A stretch of 64,000 nucleotides of DNA from Pictodentalium vernedei (GCA_031216915.1 CM062297.1:535330971-535394970); one strand, 5' to 3'; positions 44,350 through 53,091 are shown, numbered from the stretch's first letter. The notes: generated by a model from the letters alone, not told the origin. Numbers and translations: made by a program.

Positions 44350-47300
44350 TTAGTGGACGACATTCTGAGCAACAGATAACGGACCCAAACAATGCAGGTC
44401 TCCAGAAATGGACTCAATATTTCTGAGATAAAAATTCGTAAATGTGGATGGCTGAGACCAATAAGCAGCCTTCATTAAATCTGTAATAGCAACACTATTA
44501 GCATAAGCCCAGGAAGTAGAAAGAGCTCTTACTTCATGAGCAGAAATCTTAAGCACAGACTGCTGAGAAGAAGATAAATCTTCATAAGCAGTACGGATAG
44601 TTAACTGAATCCATCTAGCAATAGAATGGACTGAAATGTCCTTTCTATTAGGCATCAAAGACAGAAAGAAACGTTTCCGTCCCTTTCTGATAAACTGAGA
44701 TCTCTGTTTATAGATACGTAGTGCTCTAACAGGACAGAGTAAAGGCCTACGCCTGTCTGAAGACGGAAGAGCCTTAATAACAATAGGTTCCGGATATTTA
44801 TTAGGAGCCTGATTCTTAGCTAAAAAACCCACATTAGTAGTGAAGGTGATAGTGTTCCCAACACTACGATAATGAGAATCATCCACCGATAGTGCATGAA
44901 GCTCACTGACTCTTCTAGCAGAAGAGAAAGCTAAGAGAAAAGCTGTCTTATAAGATAAGAATTTGAAATCTACTGTCCCAAGAGGTTCAAATGGCTTTTC
45001 CTTCAATTTAAGGAGAACCCAAGCTAAATTCCACTTAGGAATTAATCTAAGAGTTCTGGGTCTATTTATCGAAAAGTTTCTAACCAACTTCGATAAAGAG
45101 ACATTAGATCCAATTTGTAAACTATCATGATGTGCATAGGTATCAGATAACATAGATCTATAACCCTTTATAGTAACAGGCTGCAGTTTGATTTCGTCAA
45201 ACAAGTATACTAGAAAGTTTGCAATGTCTGGTATAGAGGGATCGAATATATCTACAGAATGATCCCTACACCAACGACGAAAAACCTTCCACTTAGCCGC
45301 ATAATTTAGCGAAGAGGAGGTCCTCCTACAGTTAGAAATCGCGTCCACTGCTCGTCCTGTAAAGTGCTTGCCATGCAAGAAGGACCGCACAACGGAAAAA
45401 CGTGAAGGTTGAGACCTTGCGGGTTGTGATGGAGTTGGCGCGATTTCCCCTGCGAAAGAAGATCCTCCCGTGGAGGAAGCTTTCGTGGTAGGTCCCACAA
45501 CAGACACCTGAGTAGATTTATCCACGGTCTCTGTGGCGACAGAGATGCTACCAACAGAATCTTGCATTGAGATTGTTTTATCTTTAGCAATACTTGTTGA
45601 ATTAACGGCGCAGGAGGATACGCATATCCTATCATTCCGTCCCAAGGGATCGACAGAGCGTCTACTGCAAATGCTCTTGGATCCGGACACGGAGACACAT
45701 ACGTCTGCAACTGATTGTTGAGATGTGTCGCAAATAAGTCTATCATTGGCCGTTCCCATTGGTAGCAAATCTGATTGAATACTTGTTTGTTGAGAGTCCA
45801 CTCCGACGGCAACAAGCGACCCTTTCTTGAAAGGGAGTCTGCTAGCACATTCAGACGACCCGGTATGTGACGGACCGAAAGAAGAACGTGATGTTCTAAC
45901 GCAAACAGAAGGATTCTTTCCGTTAGATTGAACAACGGAACTGAATGAGTGCCTCCCTGATTCCGTATATACGCCACTACTGTCGTATTGTCGGATAGGA
46001 TTTGGACATGAGCATCGTGAATAATGTCCATCCAGTGACGTAACGCAAGCCAAATTGACATCATTTCCTTGATGTTTATGTGCTTGCACAGGAATTGCGG
46101 ATCCCAAAGACCCTGGCATCTCGAATCCGTTGGGATTAATGATGCACTCCAACCTGTTTGACTGGCATCCGTCATAACGGTAAAACTCGGATCCGGCAAC
46201 TGCAGCGGAACTCCTTGAGTTAACCACTGAATGTTTGCCCAAGTCTGAATCTCTTGTTTCACTTGATCTGACAAGAGAACGTCTACATCGAGCGAATGAA
46301 TTTTCACACTCCAATTCTGAGTCAGGAAAATTTGAAGAGGACGTGTGCGTAACCGCCCCATCGGAATGAGATCCGCGGCGGCTCCGCACAGACCTATCAG
46401 TCTCATAAATTCTCTCGCCGTGACTTTGTCTGCGTGCAGACAATAGAGAGCGTAACAACTGACTAATTTCGCTCTGGTTAACGGCAGACGAACGAGATTG
46501 TTGTGCGTCTCGAAGCTCATTCCCAGATGAGTGAATGACTTGGACGGCACCAGATCCGACTTCTCCTCGTTTACTATAAAACCGAGACGTCGGAGCAATA
46601 GAAGAAGATTCTGAACATCGTTCTGAAGCGTTAACTCGTTGCCGTACCTCTGAAGAATGTCGTCCAGGTAGGCCGACGTTACCGCAGACGAATGAGCTCG
46701 GAAGTAGATCATTACCGAGTTCATTACCCGAGTGAAAGCCCAGGGTGCTAGATTCAATCCGAAGCACATCGCCCGGAATTGATACACCACTCCTAGGACT
46801 GCGAAGCGTAGATACTTTCGGAATGTCGGATGTACCATGACGTGAAAGTACGCATCTTTGAGATCTATGCTCGTTGCATAATCGTTCACCCGAATACTCG
46901 CTCTGACCGATCGAATCGTCTCCATATAAAACTTCGGAGCGACGATCAGCTTGTTTATCCAGCTCAAATCTATGACTGGACGGAACGAGCTGTCTGGTTT
47001 CGGAACCAGAAACAGATGGCTGTAGAATCCCGGAGATTCCTGGTTTTCTACGACCTCTACCGCGTTCTTCATTAAAAGAGACTGCACCTCTGATAACAGA
47101 GCGTCTCTTTTCTGTGGATTTGACGGAAGATGAGTCCACTTTGGACTTCGAGTTAATGGAGGCTTTCGTTTGAAGGATATCTTTAGACCTTCCGAAGTCA
47201 CTCCTTTCACCCAAGGGTCGTCCGTAATGTGAAAAGCTCGACAACCTTCCGCCAACCGGAACGCGATAGAGGTTTAAGCCATCACCTCCTGGACCTGCGA

Positions 47301-47607
47301 GGCCTGCGGTAGGAGAAACCACGTCTTCCACGACCCGCACCTCGCCTCGTCGACCTCGGGGCGTCCGACCGATTGTCCCGGCCTGAAGGACGTCCCGAAC
47401 GAGAGTCGCTATCCTGACGGTCTCTCGAATAAGACCAAGAGGACGCACCGGAACCTCTATAGGAACCTCTCTTGGGCGCATTAGACCCAGAAGTGCCTGT
47501 CTTATTCGTGTCTGCTGTATCCGACTTCTTAGGAGCAGATCTGAACAACAGAGAATCATTAGCTTTCTTTTTAATTTTATCATAAATAGCGGAAAGCTTG
47601 CCGTCAA
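44350..47607 (-). CDS. DIRS D tyrosine recombinase ORF (long, overlaps RT)
   Basis: An open frame of 1,085 codons. The last 340 or so are the YR: core-binding helices (SSLNYAAKWKVFRRWC), the catalytic Arg in ARRVSELHAL, HEVR at about residues 1024-1027, and Tyr at about 1060 in NFYLRN. The first 740 codons are Ser/Arg-rich, run in another frame over the end of gag and all of RT/RNase H/Dam, and resemble no domain I know. The true start is unknown; spliced, shifted or internal initiation are all possible. The enzyme should recombine circular DNA into the chromosome. Equivalent frames are also largely open in A and E. Confidence 0.9.
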   Translation of the reverse strand: MTASFPLFMIKLKRKLMILCCSDLLLRSRIQQTRIRQALLGLMRPREVPIEVPVRPLGLIRETVRIATLVRDVLQAGTIGRTPRGRRGEVRVVEDVVSPTAGLAGPGGDGLNLYRVPVGGRLSSFSHYGRPLGERSDFGRSKDILQTKASINSKSKVDSSSVKSTEKRRSVIRGAVSFNEERGRGRRKPGISGILQPSVSGSETRQLVPSSHRFELDKQADRRSEVLYGDDSIGQSEYSGERLCNEHRSQRCVLSRHGTSDIPKVSTLRSPRSGVSIPGDVLRIESSTLGFHSGNELGNDLLPSSFVCGNVGLPGRHSSEVRQRVNASERCSESSSIAPTSRFYSKRGEVGSGAVQVIHSSGNELRDAQQSRSSAVNQSEISQLLRSLLSARRQSHGERIYETDRSVRSRRGSHSDGAVTHTSSSNFPDSELECENSFARCRRSLVRSSETRDSDLGKHSVVNSRSSAAVAGSEFYRYDGCQSNRLECIINPNGFEMPGSLGSAIPVQAHKHQGNDVNLACVTSLDGHYSRCSCPNPIRQYDSSGVYTESGRHSFSSVVQSNGKNPSVCVRTSRSSFGPSHTGSSECASRLPFKKGSLVAVGVDSQQTSIQSDLLPMGTANDRLICDTSQQSVADVCVSVSGSKSICSRRSVDPLGRNDRICVSSCAVNSTSIAKDKTISMQDSVGSISVATETVDKSTQVSVVGPTTKASSTGGSSFAGEIAPTPSQPARSQPSRFSVVRSFLHGKHFTGRAVDAISNCRRTSSSLNYAAKWKVFRRWCRDHSVDIFDPSIPDIANFLVYLFDEIKLQPVTIKGYRSMLSDTYAHHDSLQIGSNVSLSKLVRNFSINRPRTLRLIPKWNLAWVLLKLKEKPFEPLGTVDFKFLSYKTAFLLAFSSARRVSELHALSVDDSHYRSVGNTITFTTNVGFLAKNQAPNKYPEPIVIKALPSSDRRRPLLCPVRALRIYKQRSQFIRKGRKRFFLSLMPNRKDISVHSIARWIQLTIRTAYEDLSSSQQSVLKISAHEVRALSTSWAYANSVAITDLMKAAYWSQPSTFTNFYLRNIESISGDLHCLGPLSVAQNVVH
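45306..47255 (-). CDS. DIRS D reverse transcriptase/RNase H/Dam-like methyltransferase
   Basis: 649 codons. RT: FYSHLFLVPKP (78-87), SIDLKDAYF (129-137, catalytic Asp131), FGLNLAPWAF (165-174), YLDD (196-199). RNase H: Asp363 in MTDASQTGW, Glu397 in IKEMM, Asp422 in LSDNTT, Asp473 in ADSLSR. A C-terminal segment (about 502-580: PMIDLFAT, SPCPDPRAFAVDALSIPWDG, AYPP) matches the Dam-like domain described in DIRS elements, with AYPP where Dam enzymes have (D/N)PP(Y/W). It copies element RNA and removes the template; a role for the last domain is unproven. The start at 47255 lies 27 nt after the gag stop. The true N terminus may differ because of the 14-nt loss. Confidence 0.92.
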   Translation of the reverse strand: MAEGCRAFHITDDPWVKGVTSEGLKISFKRKPPLTRSPKWTHLPSNPQKRDALLSEVQSLLMKNAVEVVENQESPGFYSHLFLVPKPDSSFRPVIDLSWINKLIVAPKFYMETIRSVRASIRVNDYATSIDLKDAYFHVMVHPTFRKYLRFAVLGVVYQFRAMCFGLNLAPWAFTRVMNSVMIYFRAHSSAVTSAYLDDILQRYGNELTLQNDVQNLLLLLRRLGFIVNEEKSDLVPSKSFTHLGMSFETHNNLVRLPLTRAKLVSCYALYCLHADKVTAREFMRLIGLCGAAADLIPMGRLRTRPLQIFLTQNWSVKIHSLDVDVLLSDQVKQEIQTWANIQWLTQGVPLQLPDPSFTVMTDASQTGWSASLIPTDSRCQGLWDPQFLCKHINIKEMMSIWLALRHWMDIIHDAHVQILSDNTTVVAYIRNQGGTHSVPLFNLTERILLFALEHHVLLSVRHIPGRLNVLADSLSRKGRLLPSEWTLNKQVFNQICYQWERPMIDLFATHLNNQLQTYVSPCPDPRAFAVDALSIPWDGMIGYAYPPAPLIQQVLLKIKQSQCKILLVASLSPQRPWINLLRCLLWDLPRKLPPREDLLSQGKSRQLHHNPQGLNLHVFPLCGPSCMASTLQDEQWTRFLTVGGPPLR

Positions 47608-49384
47608 AGAGAAGTTCTCCTGAGACCGAAGCGACTCTAAGAGAGTTCTTCACCTTAGAATCCATTAGTGTGGATGTAGCTAGGGCTGCATCACGTCTAA
47701 CCAACTCCAGATTTGCCACTGAAAGGGCGGAGTTACACGTGGAATAAGCTACTGCCCTTGAAAGAAGTCTTAAAGAGGATTGTATATCCTGAAACTCTTT
47801 CCCCTGAAGGCGCAGTGATAACGCCTTAGTAAGGTGATCTGCGTAAGATAAGGCATCTAAATTGGCTCTGTTAGACGCAATAGCTGTTTCCAACACCGCG
47901 GTCGGAATAGAAGCTGACGACGGTAATGATAGCTCTAAGTCTTCCGCCTCGTCGTCCATACGCAGAGGAACTCTCGGTATACCCTGTCCTGCCATATCGA
48001 ATTTATTCCTTGCATTAATGAAAGGCAGGTTGAGAGTATTAGCGGACAAGAAACCTGCTTTCCCCGTCCTGGAAGCAAGTTTAAATATAGCGTCGTTCAA
48101 TAATTCAAATGTTCTTGCAACATTATTGGACTGCGACGGAAACTCGGGAGCGATGTCCCTGAACCGCTCAAAAAATTCAGAGTCCAATGACGCTATAATT
48201 CTCTTGTCCGGAAGCGCAGCAGTCTGGCCCGACGGAACAACTTGAGGGAGAAAGTGCCGGATGAAGTCCACGGCAGCTTTATGTTGTTCCGAAAGGGATA
48301 GCTCCAAGTCATCCGTATCCCTTTCACCATCCGGTCGGACCTCATGATGTTCCCGGTCGTCCGCCCCCGATGCTTCGGCGGAGCGTACCGACCCAGCGCC
48401 GTCGGATAATTCTCGATCCGACACCGTTTCTGTCGGCTGCTGGGATGCTGCGATAAGCTGTGCTATCTGCACAAGAATGTCCGGCGTTGAGACCTGCGGA
48501 GGCGCAGTCTTTCGCTGCTTCGCCGAGGGCAGCTCCACATCAGATGGCTCCCGCATACTTTTCCTATGCGAACATCCAGAGTCCATCGGTCTCGAATCCC
48601 TGGCTGCCGGATGGTGTGACCTGGTCGCCGAAGAATCCTTCATCGGCGAAGCTGGTAATATATCGGCGGTCACGCAGCCAAGGTGCGGTCGTGTGCACTG
48701 ACGAGAAGAGGAAGCCTTAACAGTCTCTGCGGACTGCTTATACAACGGAGAGTCCCGAGCGACGGACGTATGCTCCGCTAAAGACACATTTTGTACCACA
48801 ACATCTGGTCCCAGATGTTGTTGTACGAGAGAGGGGCCTCTCTCGCTCGCGGCCCGGCTGGACCTGGACGAGCTAGGAACCGGACTCAAAGGCTTCCTCC
48901 GTTCTCGCTTACTATCCGCCGTCACTGGGTGTGCATCTATTATGTTTATAGTGCTCGCATCACTCAAAATTTCCTCTTGGACCGCATCGGACGAACCCGG
49001 CTGCCGAACCATTCGGTGAATGGACGCTACACCGGGCGAGCTAGCGGACGACATTTGTCTAATCTCCATGAGCACTTTTGCCGCTAACTCTGAATTCATT
49101 TGTGACGACGGACGCACACTTGAAGAAGATAACATGGAAACATCACCCTGTTCTGGTTCCTCTGAAATAGAAACTGAGAGAGTAGAGTGACCTTGCGGAG
49201 AAAGAGCCGGAATCGCTCTTTCTCCAGAAACAACATATCGTGACACACGTTTCCAATGTTTCTCATCCCAATGTTCACATATAGGACAGGGATTAATGCG
49301 AGAACACTGACTACAATTAATACAATGATCATGAAAGTCAGAGGAAGATTTCTTCCTATTACAATTTGAACAACGTCCCTTCAT
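47282..49384 (-). CDS. DIRS D Gag
   Basis: 700 codons from ATG 49382-49384. This start is preferred over the in-frame Met 17 codons upstream because MKG(R/Y)CSNC begins the conserved block in A and D, and MNDYCSDC in E. Residues 5-38 hold Cys5, Cys8, His18, His20, Cys21, Cys24, Cys27, Cys33, Cys36 and His38, likely two zinc sites. A Ser/Pro-rich acidic linker follows, then a helical core (about 330-560, from LSEQHKAAVDFIRHFLPQV). The tail (about 600-700) is basic, rich in Arg, Gly and Ser (SYSRDRQDSDSRSGR to RRPRRSRR). It should form the RNA-binding particle protein. The recombinase frame overlaps its last 326 nt. It ends just upstream of RT. Confidence 0.9.
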   Translation of the reverse strand: MKGRCSNCNRKKSSSDFHDHCINCSQCSRINPCPICEHWDEKHWKRVSRYVVSGERAIPALSPQGHSTLSVSISEEPEQGDVSMLSSSSVRPSSQMNSELAAKVLMEIRQMSSASSPGVASIHRMVRQPGSSDAVQEEILSDASTINIIDAHPVTADSKRERRKPLSPVPSSSRSSRAASERGPSLVQQHLGPDVVVQNVSLAEHTSVARDSPLYKQSAETVKASSSRQCTRPHLGCVTADILPASPMKDSSATRSHHPAARDSRPMDSGCSHRKSMREPSDVELPSAKQRKTAPPQVSTPDILVQIAQLIAASQQPTETVSDRELSDGAGSVRSAEASGADDREHHEVRPDGERDTDDLELSLSEQHKAAVDFIRHFLPQVVPSGQTAALPDKRIIASLDSEFFERFRDIAPEFPSQSNNVARTFELLNDAIFKLASRTGKAGFLSANTLNLPFINARNKFDMAGQGIPRVPLRMDDEAEDLELSLPSSASIPTAVLETAIASNRANLDALSYADHLTKALSLRLQGKEFQDIQSSLRLLSRAVAYSTCNSALSVANLELVRRDAALATSTLMDSKVKNSLRVASVSGELLFDGKLSAIYDKIKKKANDSLLFRSAPKKSDTADTNKTGTSGSNAPKRGSYRGSGASSWSYSRDRQDSDSRSGRPSGRDNRSDAPRSTRRGAGRGRRGFSYRRPRRSRR

Positions 49385-50269
49385 TGTGAAAGAACAACAA
49401 TAAGTCCTAGTTACTCGCAAAAACCCCTGACACAAAGATACATAATAACATGATCCATTAATAAATGAAAAAACAATTGCAAAACAAAATAATTTTGAAA
49501 AAATATTTTTTCAGCGAAGCCCAAGTTGCTGAAAAGTAACGTTGAGCCCCAATGGATCCGATGGCAAAGTGTGGTCAAAAATTTTAAATTTATATTAAAT
49601 AATTAATGAGACACTTTTGGATAATATAAATGTATCTTATAGTGAGATAAACTACAGCAAAGGCAAACAGCCCCCCTCAAAAAAGGCTGTTGCCAATGAA
49701 AACAAACAGTGTAAAAACACCAGAAAACATGACTCCAGGCACTGAAAAAACTGGCCCGGAATCAGTCATCAATTACACTCTATCTGAATCAAAACAGAGA
49801 CTCCCAGGGGAGAATCTGTAGAACATCAGATGGAAGATGCAGAACACAAACGTTATACACCCATGGGTGAAAACGTAACTATGGGGAAAATAACAGAAAA
49901 CATTCTGTAACCAAGCAACTCTCCCAGGAAATTTTAGAAATGAAATTTCTCAAAAATATGCCAAAAGCATGGGAGAATTGCAAGGGGGGACTTTAGAAGG
50001 CTAGGGGAGAGGAAACACTGAATAAGCAGTGCAACAATTTGAAAGAATGACAACAAGCGGCCCATGCGTCGAAAATAGGCAACTTAACATAATTTCATCA
50101 AAAATTTTTAAGTACAGCCCTGATTATTTTTTGTCACTTCTTTTTCCTCTCCTCCTTCTATCCTCCTTAGAATCACATTTTCTCCAAAAATTACGTGTCT
50201 GGCATCCTTTAAACTGAGATTTACAAGCACAAAGATCAGTGAGATGTTGACTGATGAAGGGCCAAACAG
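49385..50269 (-). other. DIRS D 5' leader
   Basis: No ORF. Conserved motifs: tgaaaagtaacgttgagccc, CACCCATGGGTG (49858-49869), acagaaaacattctgt (49893-49908), and the pyrimidine run tttttcctctcctcctt near 50140. Confidence 0.65.
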
Positions 50270-50471
50270 AGAATGATAATTGGCGCCAATTTCGGGACGT
50301 CTGCATCACTGCGCATGCGCAGTAGAGGCGTAGTATGGAGGTCCTTTAGGACATGATTTCTTTTTGTTTTGGATGCAAATTTTGGGGATTGGGGGGCAAA
50401 ATTTGTGTTTGGCCCTGGTTTTGTTAGAGTTAGCACCAGCTAAGTCTGGGTCATTGGTACAGTATAAAAAT
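50270..50471. repeat. DIRS D right ITR
   Basis: Contains aattggcgccaatt and cactgcgcatgcgcagta (50307-50324); ends cagtataaaaat. Confidence 0.92.
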
Positions 50472-50725
50472 CTAAAAGGTAGTGACCATGCCCGATATTG
50501 GAATTATTTTTTTCATTTAATAAGTTGTATAGATAGCATATTCAGTACTGCAAGAAAAACTTTTCAAAAGGCACACACTATCAATGTTTGTCAGGGACAA
50601 AAAATGTCAAAATATCATTGTGTTCACTGTTGATTTTCAATGCCCATTCATCACCTCCACCCCACCATCGCCAATAACAAGGTTTGCCTTGGAAAACAAA
50701 ATTCCAAATATTTTAAAATTTTTGG
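50472..50725. other. Intergenic spacer
   Basis: A/T-rich flank of DIRS D; nothing recognised. Confidence 0.4.
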
Positions 50726-51011
50726 TTAACCCTTCACCTAACAAGGAAATCAGATGACACTTGCAAACAAAATTCTTGAATAACTACTTTTTTCAATTTT
50801 TTAAGTCAAAAACATACCTTATAACCCCTCATTGGGGGGGTTATAAGGTATGTTTTTGACATAAAAAAGGTATGTTTTTGACATAAAAAATCAGGAGCTC
50901 GTTCCAAAGAGGGTTCATAAGCTTTGTTTTTGAGACAAAAAATGAAAATTGATGGGTGATTTTTATGAATAGTGCTAGTCAGTTGTGATGGTACGTTGGG
51001 TGAAGGGTTAA
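50726..51011. mobile_element. Foldback MITE with TTAA ends (copy 1)
   Basis: TTAA at 50726-50729 and 51008-51011, with ends ttaacccttcacctaac and the complement ttaacccttcacccaac. The interior has inverted segments (aaacataccttataacccc against ggggttataaggtatgttt) and a duplicated ggtatgtttttgacataaaa. No coding capacity. Confidence 0.72.
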
Positions 51012-51193
51012 TAATCAGCACCAAGGAATTAAAATAATTGTTACTCTTGTAGCTGGTGTATTGCATTCAATGCTTTGTACAGCACAGCTGGTCCTGAAAC
51101 TGAGGGGCATGCTTTTGTGTACTAAAGGTATGCATGGATTATACAAAGAGTATTTTGGTTCACTGTATATTAAGACTCTGAACACTACTGGTG
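51012..51193. other. Spacer between MITEs
   Basis: No gene or repeat recognised. Confidence 0.4.
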
Positions 51194-51440
51194 TTAACCC
51201 TTTACCCAACACAGTAGATATCAGAATTTATTATTTTAAATATCTTTTTTTTAAATTTTTCAAAAAAATTCAACAAAACCATATCATGTGACCCCCTCAT
51301 TGGAACGAGCTCGTCGAGCTCGTTCCAAAGAGAGGTCACATGATATGGATTTGTTGAAATGTTTTGAACAATATTTTTTCAGCTGCTGAATTTGCATATT
51401 ATGCGGGCGAATGTGGCTGAATCATTGGGTAAAGGGTTAA
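51194..51440. mobile_element. Foldback MITE with TTAA ends (copy 2)
   Basis: TTAA at 51194-51197 and 51437-51440, with ends ttaaccctttacccaac and the complement ttaaccctttacccaat. The arms pair over most of the 247 bp (accatatcatgtgacc against ggtcacatgatatgg) around a centre near 51315, ggaacgagctcg/cgagctcgttcc. The transcript would form one long hairpin. The superfamily is likely one that targets TTAA. Confidence 0.82.
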
Positions 51441-51640
51441 AATGCCAAAATTTCAAGCAACAAACAATCTTCCCACCAATGCAACTGGGAATTTAACCAA
51501 TAAAATTTTGACATCAGTGTGTAGAGGGTTAACTTAGTCCAAACTTGGATGATGGTAAGGTACACTGTATATTGACTTAGATGATAGGGCTGTAATTCAC
51601 TTTTGGGATATGGTACAGCCTAAGTGGCCAAATCCTAACA
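51441..51640. other. Spacer
   Basis: Nothing recognised apart from a gggttaa near 51527 that may be a remnant MITE end. Confidence 0.35.
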
Positions 51641-53091
51641 AACAAGATGAAAGTGTCAATGACACTGTAGCTCAACTTGTTTAAGACATGTACATATATA
51701 GTATGTGACACAGCAATGACAAACATTTAGGTAATGACCTGATAACAAAGGTACATGTAAAGTATTGTAACAGTCTATACATAAATGCTGACCGTAGCCT
51801 GTAACAAATGTGTAGGTAAAGTATTGTAAAGGTGGGTGACAGTTAGATGCTAAACTAGAAAAGAAATCTTTGAGTCCCAGAGTGGGTCTGACTGAACCCC
51901 CCAAATATTTGTTCTCATAGCACAGTGATAAAAAAGGCACCCCAAAACACTTTTTCCTGTCACAAGGTGATAACAAAGGTACCCCAAGAAGTTTCGTGAA
52001 GATCAGTTCATAAATACAGACTCTAGCCCGAGCTGTATTGACTGTGTATAAGTAGCACTGAACAAATCAAAGTTCATCTAATTTGCATAATTTCTGCACG
52101 AGAAAAAAACCTGTATTATATGTGATGTATTCCATGTTACTAAACATTCCTACAAAAATTTATTCAAATCAGAACTTTCATACAGAAGTTCTGTACAAAA
52201 AACTGATTGCACTAATTTTGGTACAAAAAGGTTGCTGGCAGCCATCCTGAATTTCGGACTGCACCCAAAAACACTCATTCTCATCCCAAGGTGATAACAA
52301 AGGTGCCCAAGAAGTTTCGTAAAGATCGGTTCATGAATACGGCCTCCAGCACGAGCTGTATTGGCATTTGCAGTTACAGTGCTGAAAGTAACATTAAATA
52401 GATAAAAGTTAGTCTATAGTTGGCATAATTTATGCACAAGAAAAAAACCTTGTATCCCATGGTACTAAACATTTACACAGAAAATTATTCAAATCAGCAC
52501 TTTCATATGGAAGTTCTGCGCAAAAATCTGATTGCACCTAGTTTTGTATAAAATGGCCACCAGCGGCTGTCTTGAATTTCAGACCAGACCCCAAAACACT
52601 CGTTCTCATCCCAGGGTGATAACAAAGGTACCCAAGAAGTTTTGTAAAGATCGGTTCCTAAACACAGCCTCTAGCCCGAGCCGTATTGGCATTTGCACTA
52701 ACAGTGCTGAAAGTAACACTAAATAAATCAAAGTTAGTCTAATTTGCATAATTTACACACGAGAAAAAAACCTGTATTATATGTGATGTATCCCATGGAA
52801 CTAAACATTCATACAAAAAAATTATTTAAATCGAAGCTTTCATATGGAAGTTTTGCACAAAAATCTGATTGCACCTAATTTTGGTACAAAATGGCTGCCA
52901 GCGGCCATCTTAAATTTCGGACTGGACCCAAAAACACTCCTTCTTGTCTCACAGTGATAACAAAGGTACCCAAGATCGGTTCATAAATACGGCCTTTAGC
53001 CCGAGCCGTGTGTACGGCACGACGGATGGACAGACGGACAATGGGCCATGGGAATATCTCAAATTTGGCTTCGCCAAAGTTGAGCTAAAAA
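51641..53091. mobile_element. Pearl-like tandem-array element 4
   Basis: Head aacaagatgaaagtgtcaat with hairpin gtgtcaatgacac; tail cggatggacagacggac, then the hairpin ctcaaatttggc/gccaaagttgag, then ctaaaaa. Core units are about 330-340 bp, roughly three copies, marked by gataacaaaggtaccc, gatcggttcataaatac, gcacgagaaaaaaacctgt and tggcagccatc. The core sequence is unrelated to arrays 1 and 2 but the head and tail plan is the same. Confidence 0.7.

Larger units (their letters stand above)
42921..46505. repeat. Tandem duplication unit 2 (3,585 bp)
   Basis: Second copy of 39330-42914. Unlike unit 1 it continues at 46506 into the rest of DIRS D, so the original locus order is kept here. Confidence 0.95.
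43365..50471 (-). mobile_element. DIRS retrotransposon D, full length with intact ORFs
   Basis: About 7.1 kb, from GTTAAAAAATTTATAG (43365) to cagtataaaaat (50471). The ITRs differ at only about two or three of roughly 190 positions, two of them CpG-type changes. Gag, RT/RNase H/Dam-like and YR frames are all open, so this is the only copy here that could plausibly be autonomous. One possible defect is a 14-nt loss relative to E at the start of the RT region (near 47240). This moves the conserved VGGRL motif into the YR frame and leaves RT starting at a new Met. Confidence 0.93.

Noticed and set aside
45533-45721. Plus-strand ORFs opposite DIRS RT (also at 41942, 2438, 46830 and 47862)
   Set aside because: They are shadows of minus-strand coding sequence and follow its codon structure.
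44350-47607. The 1,085-codon frame as a separate Ser/Arg-rich host protein
   Set aside because: Its end is the DIRS recombinase and it lies wholly inside the element; it is element-encoded.
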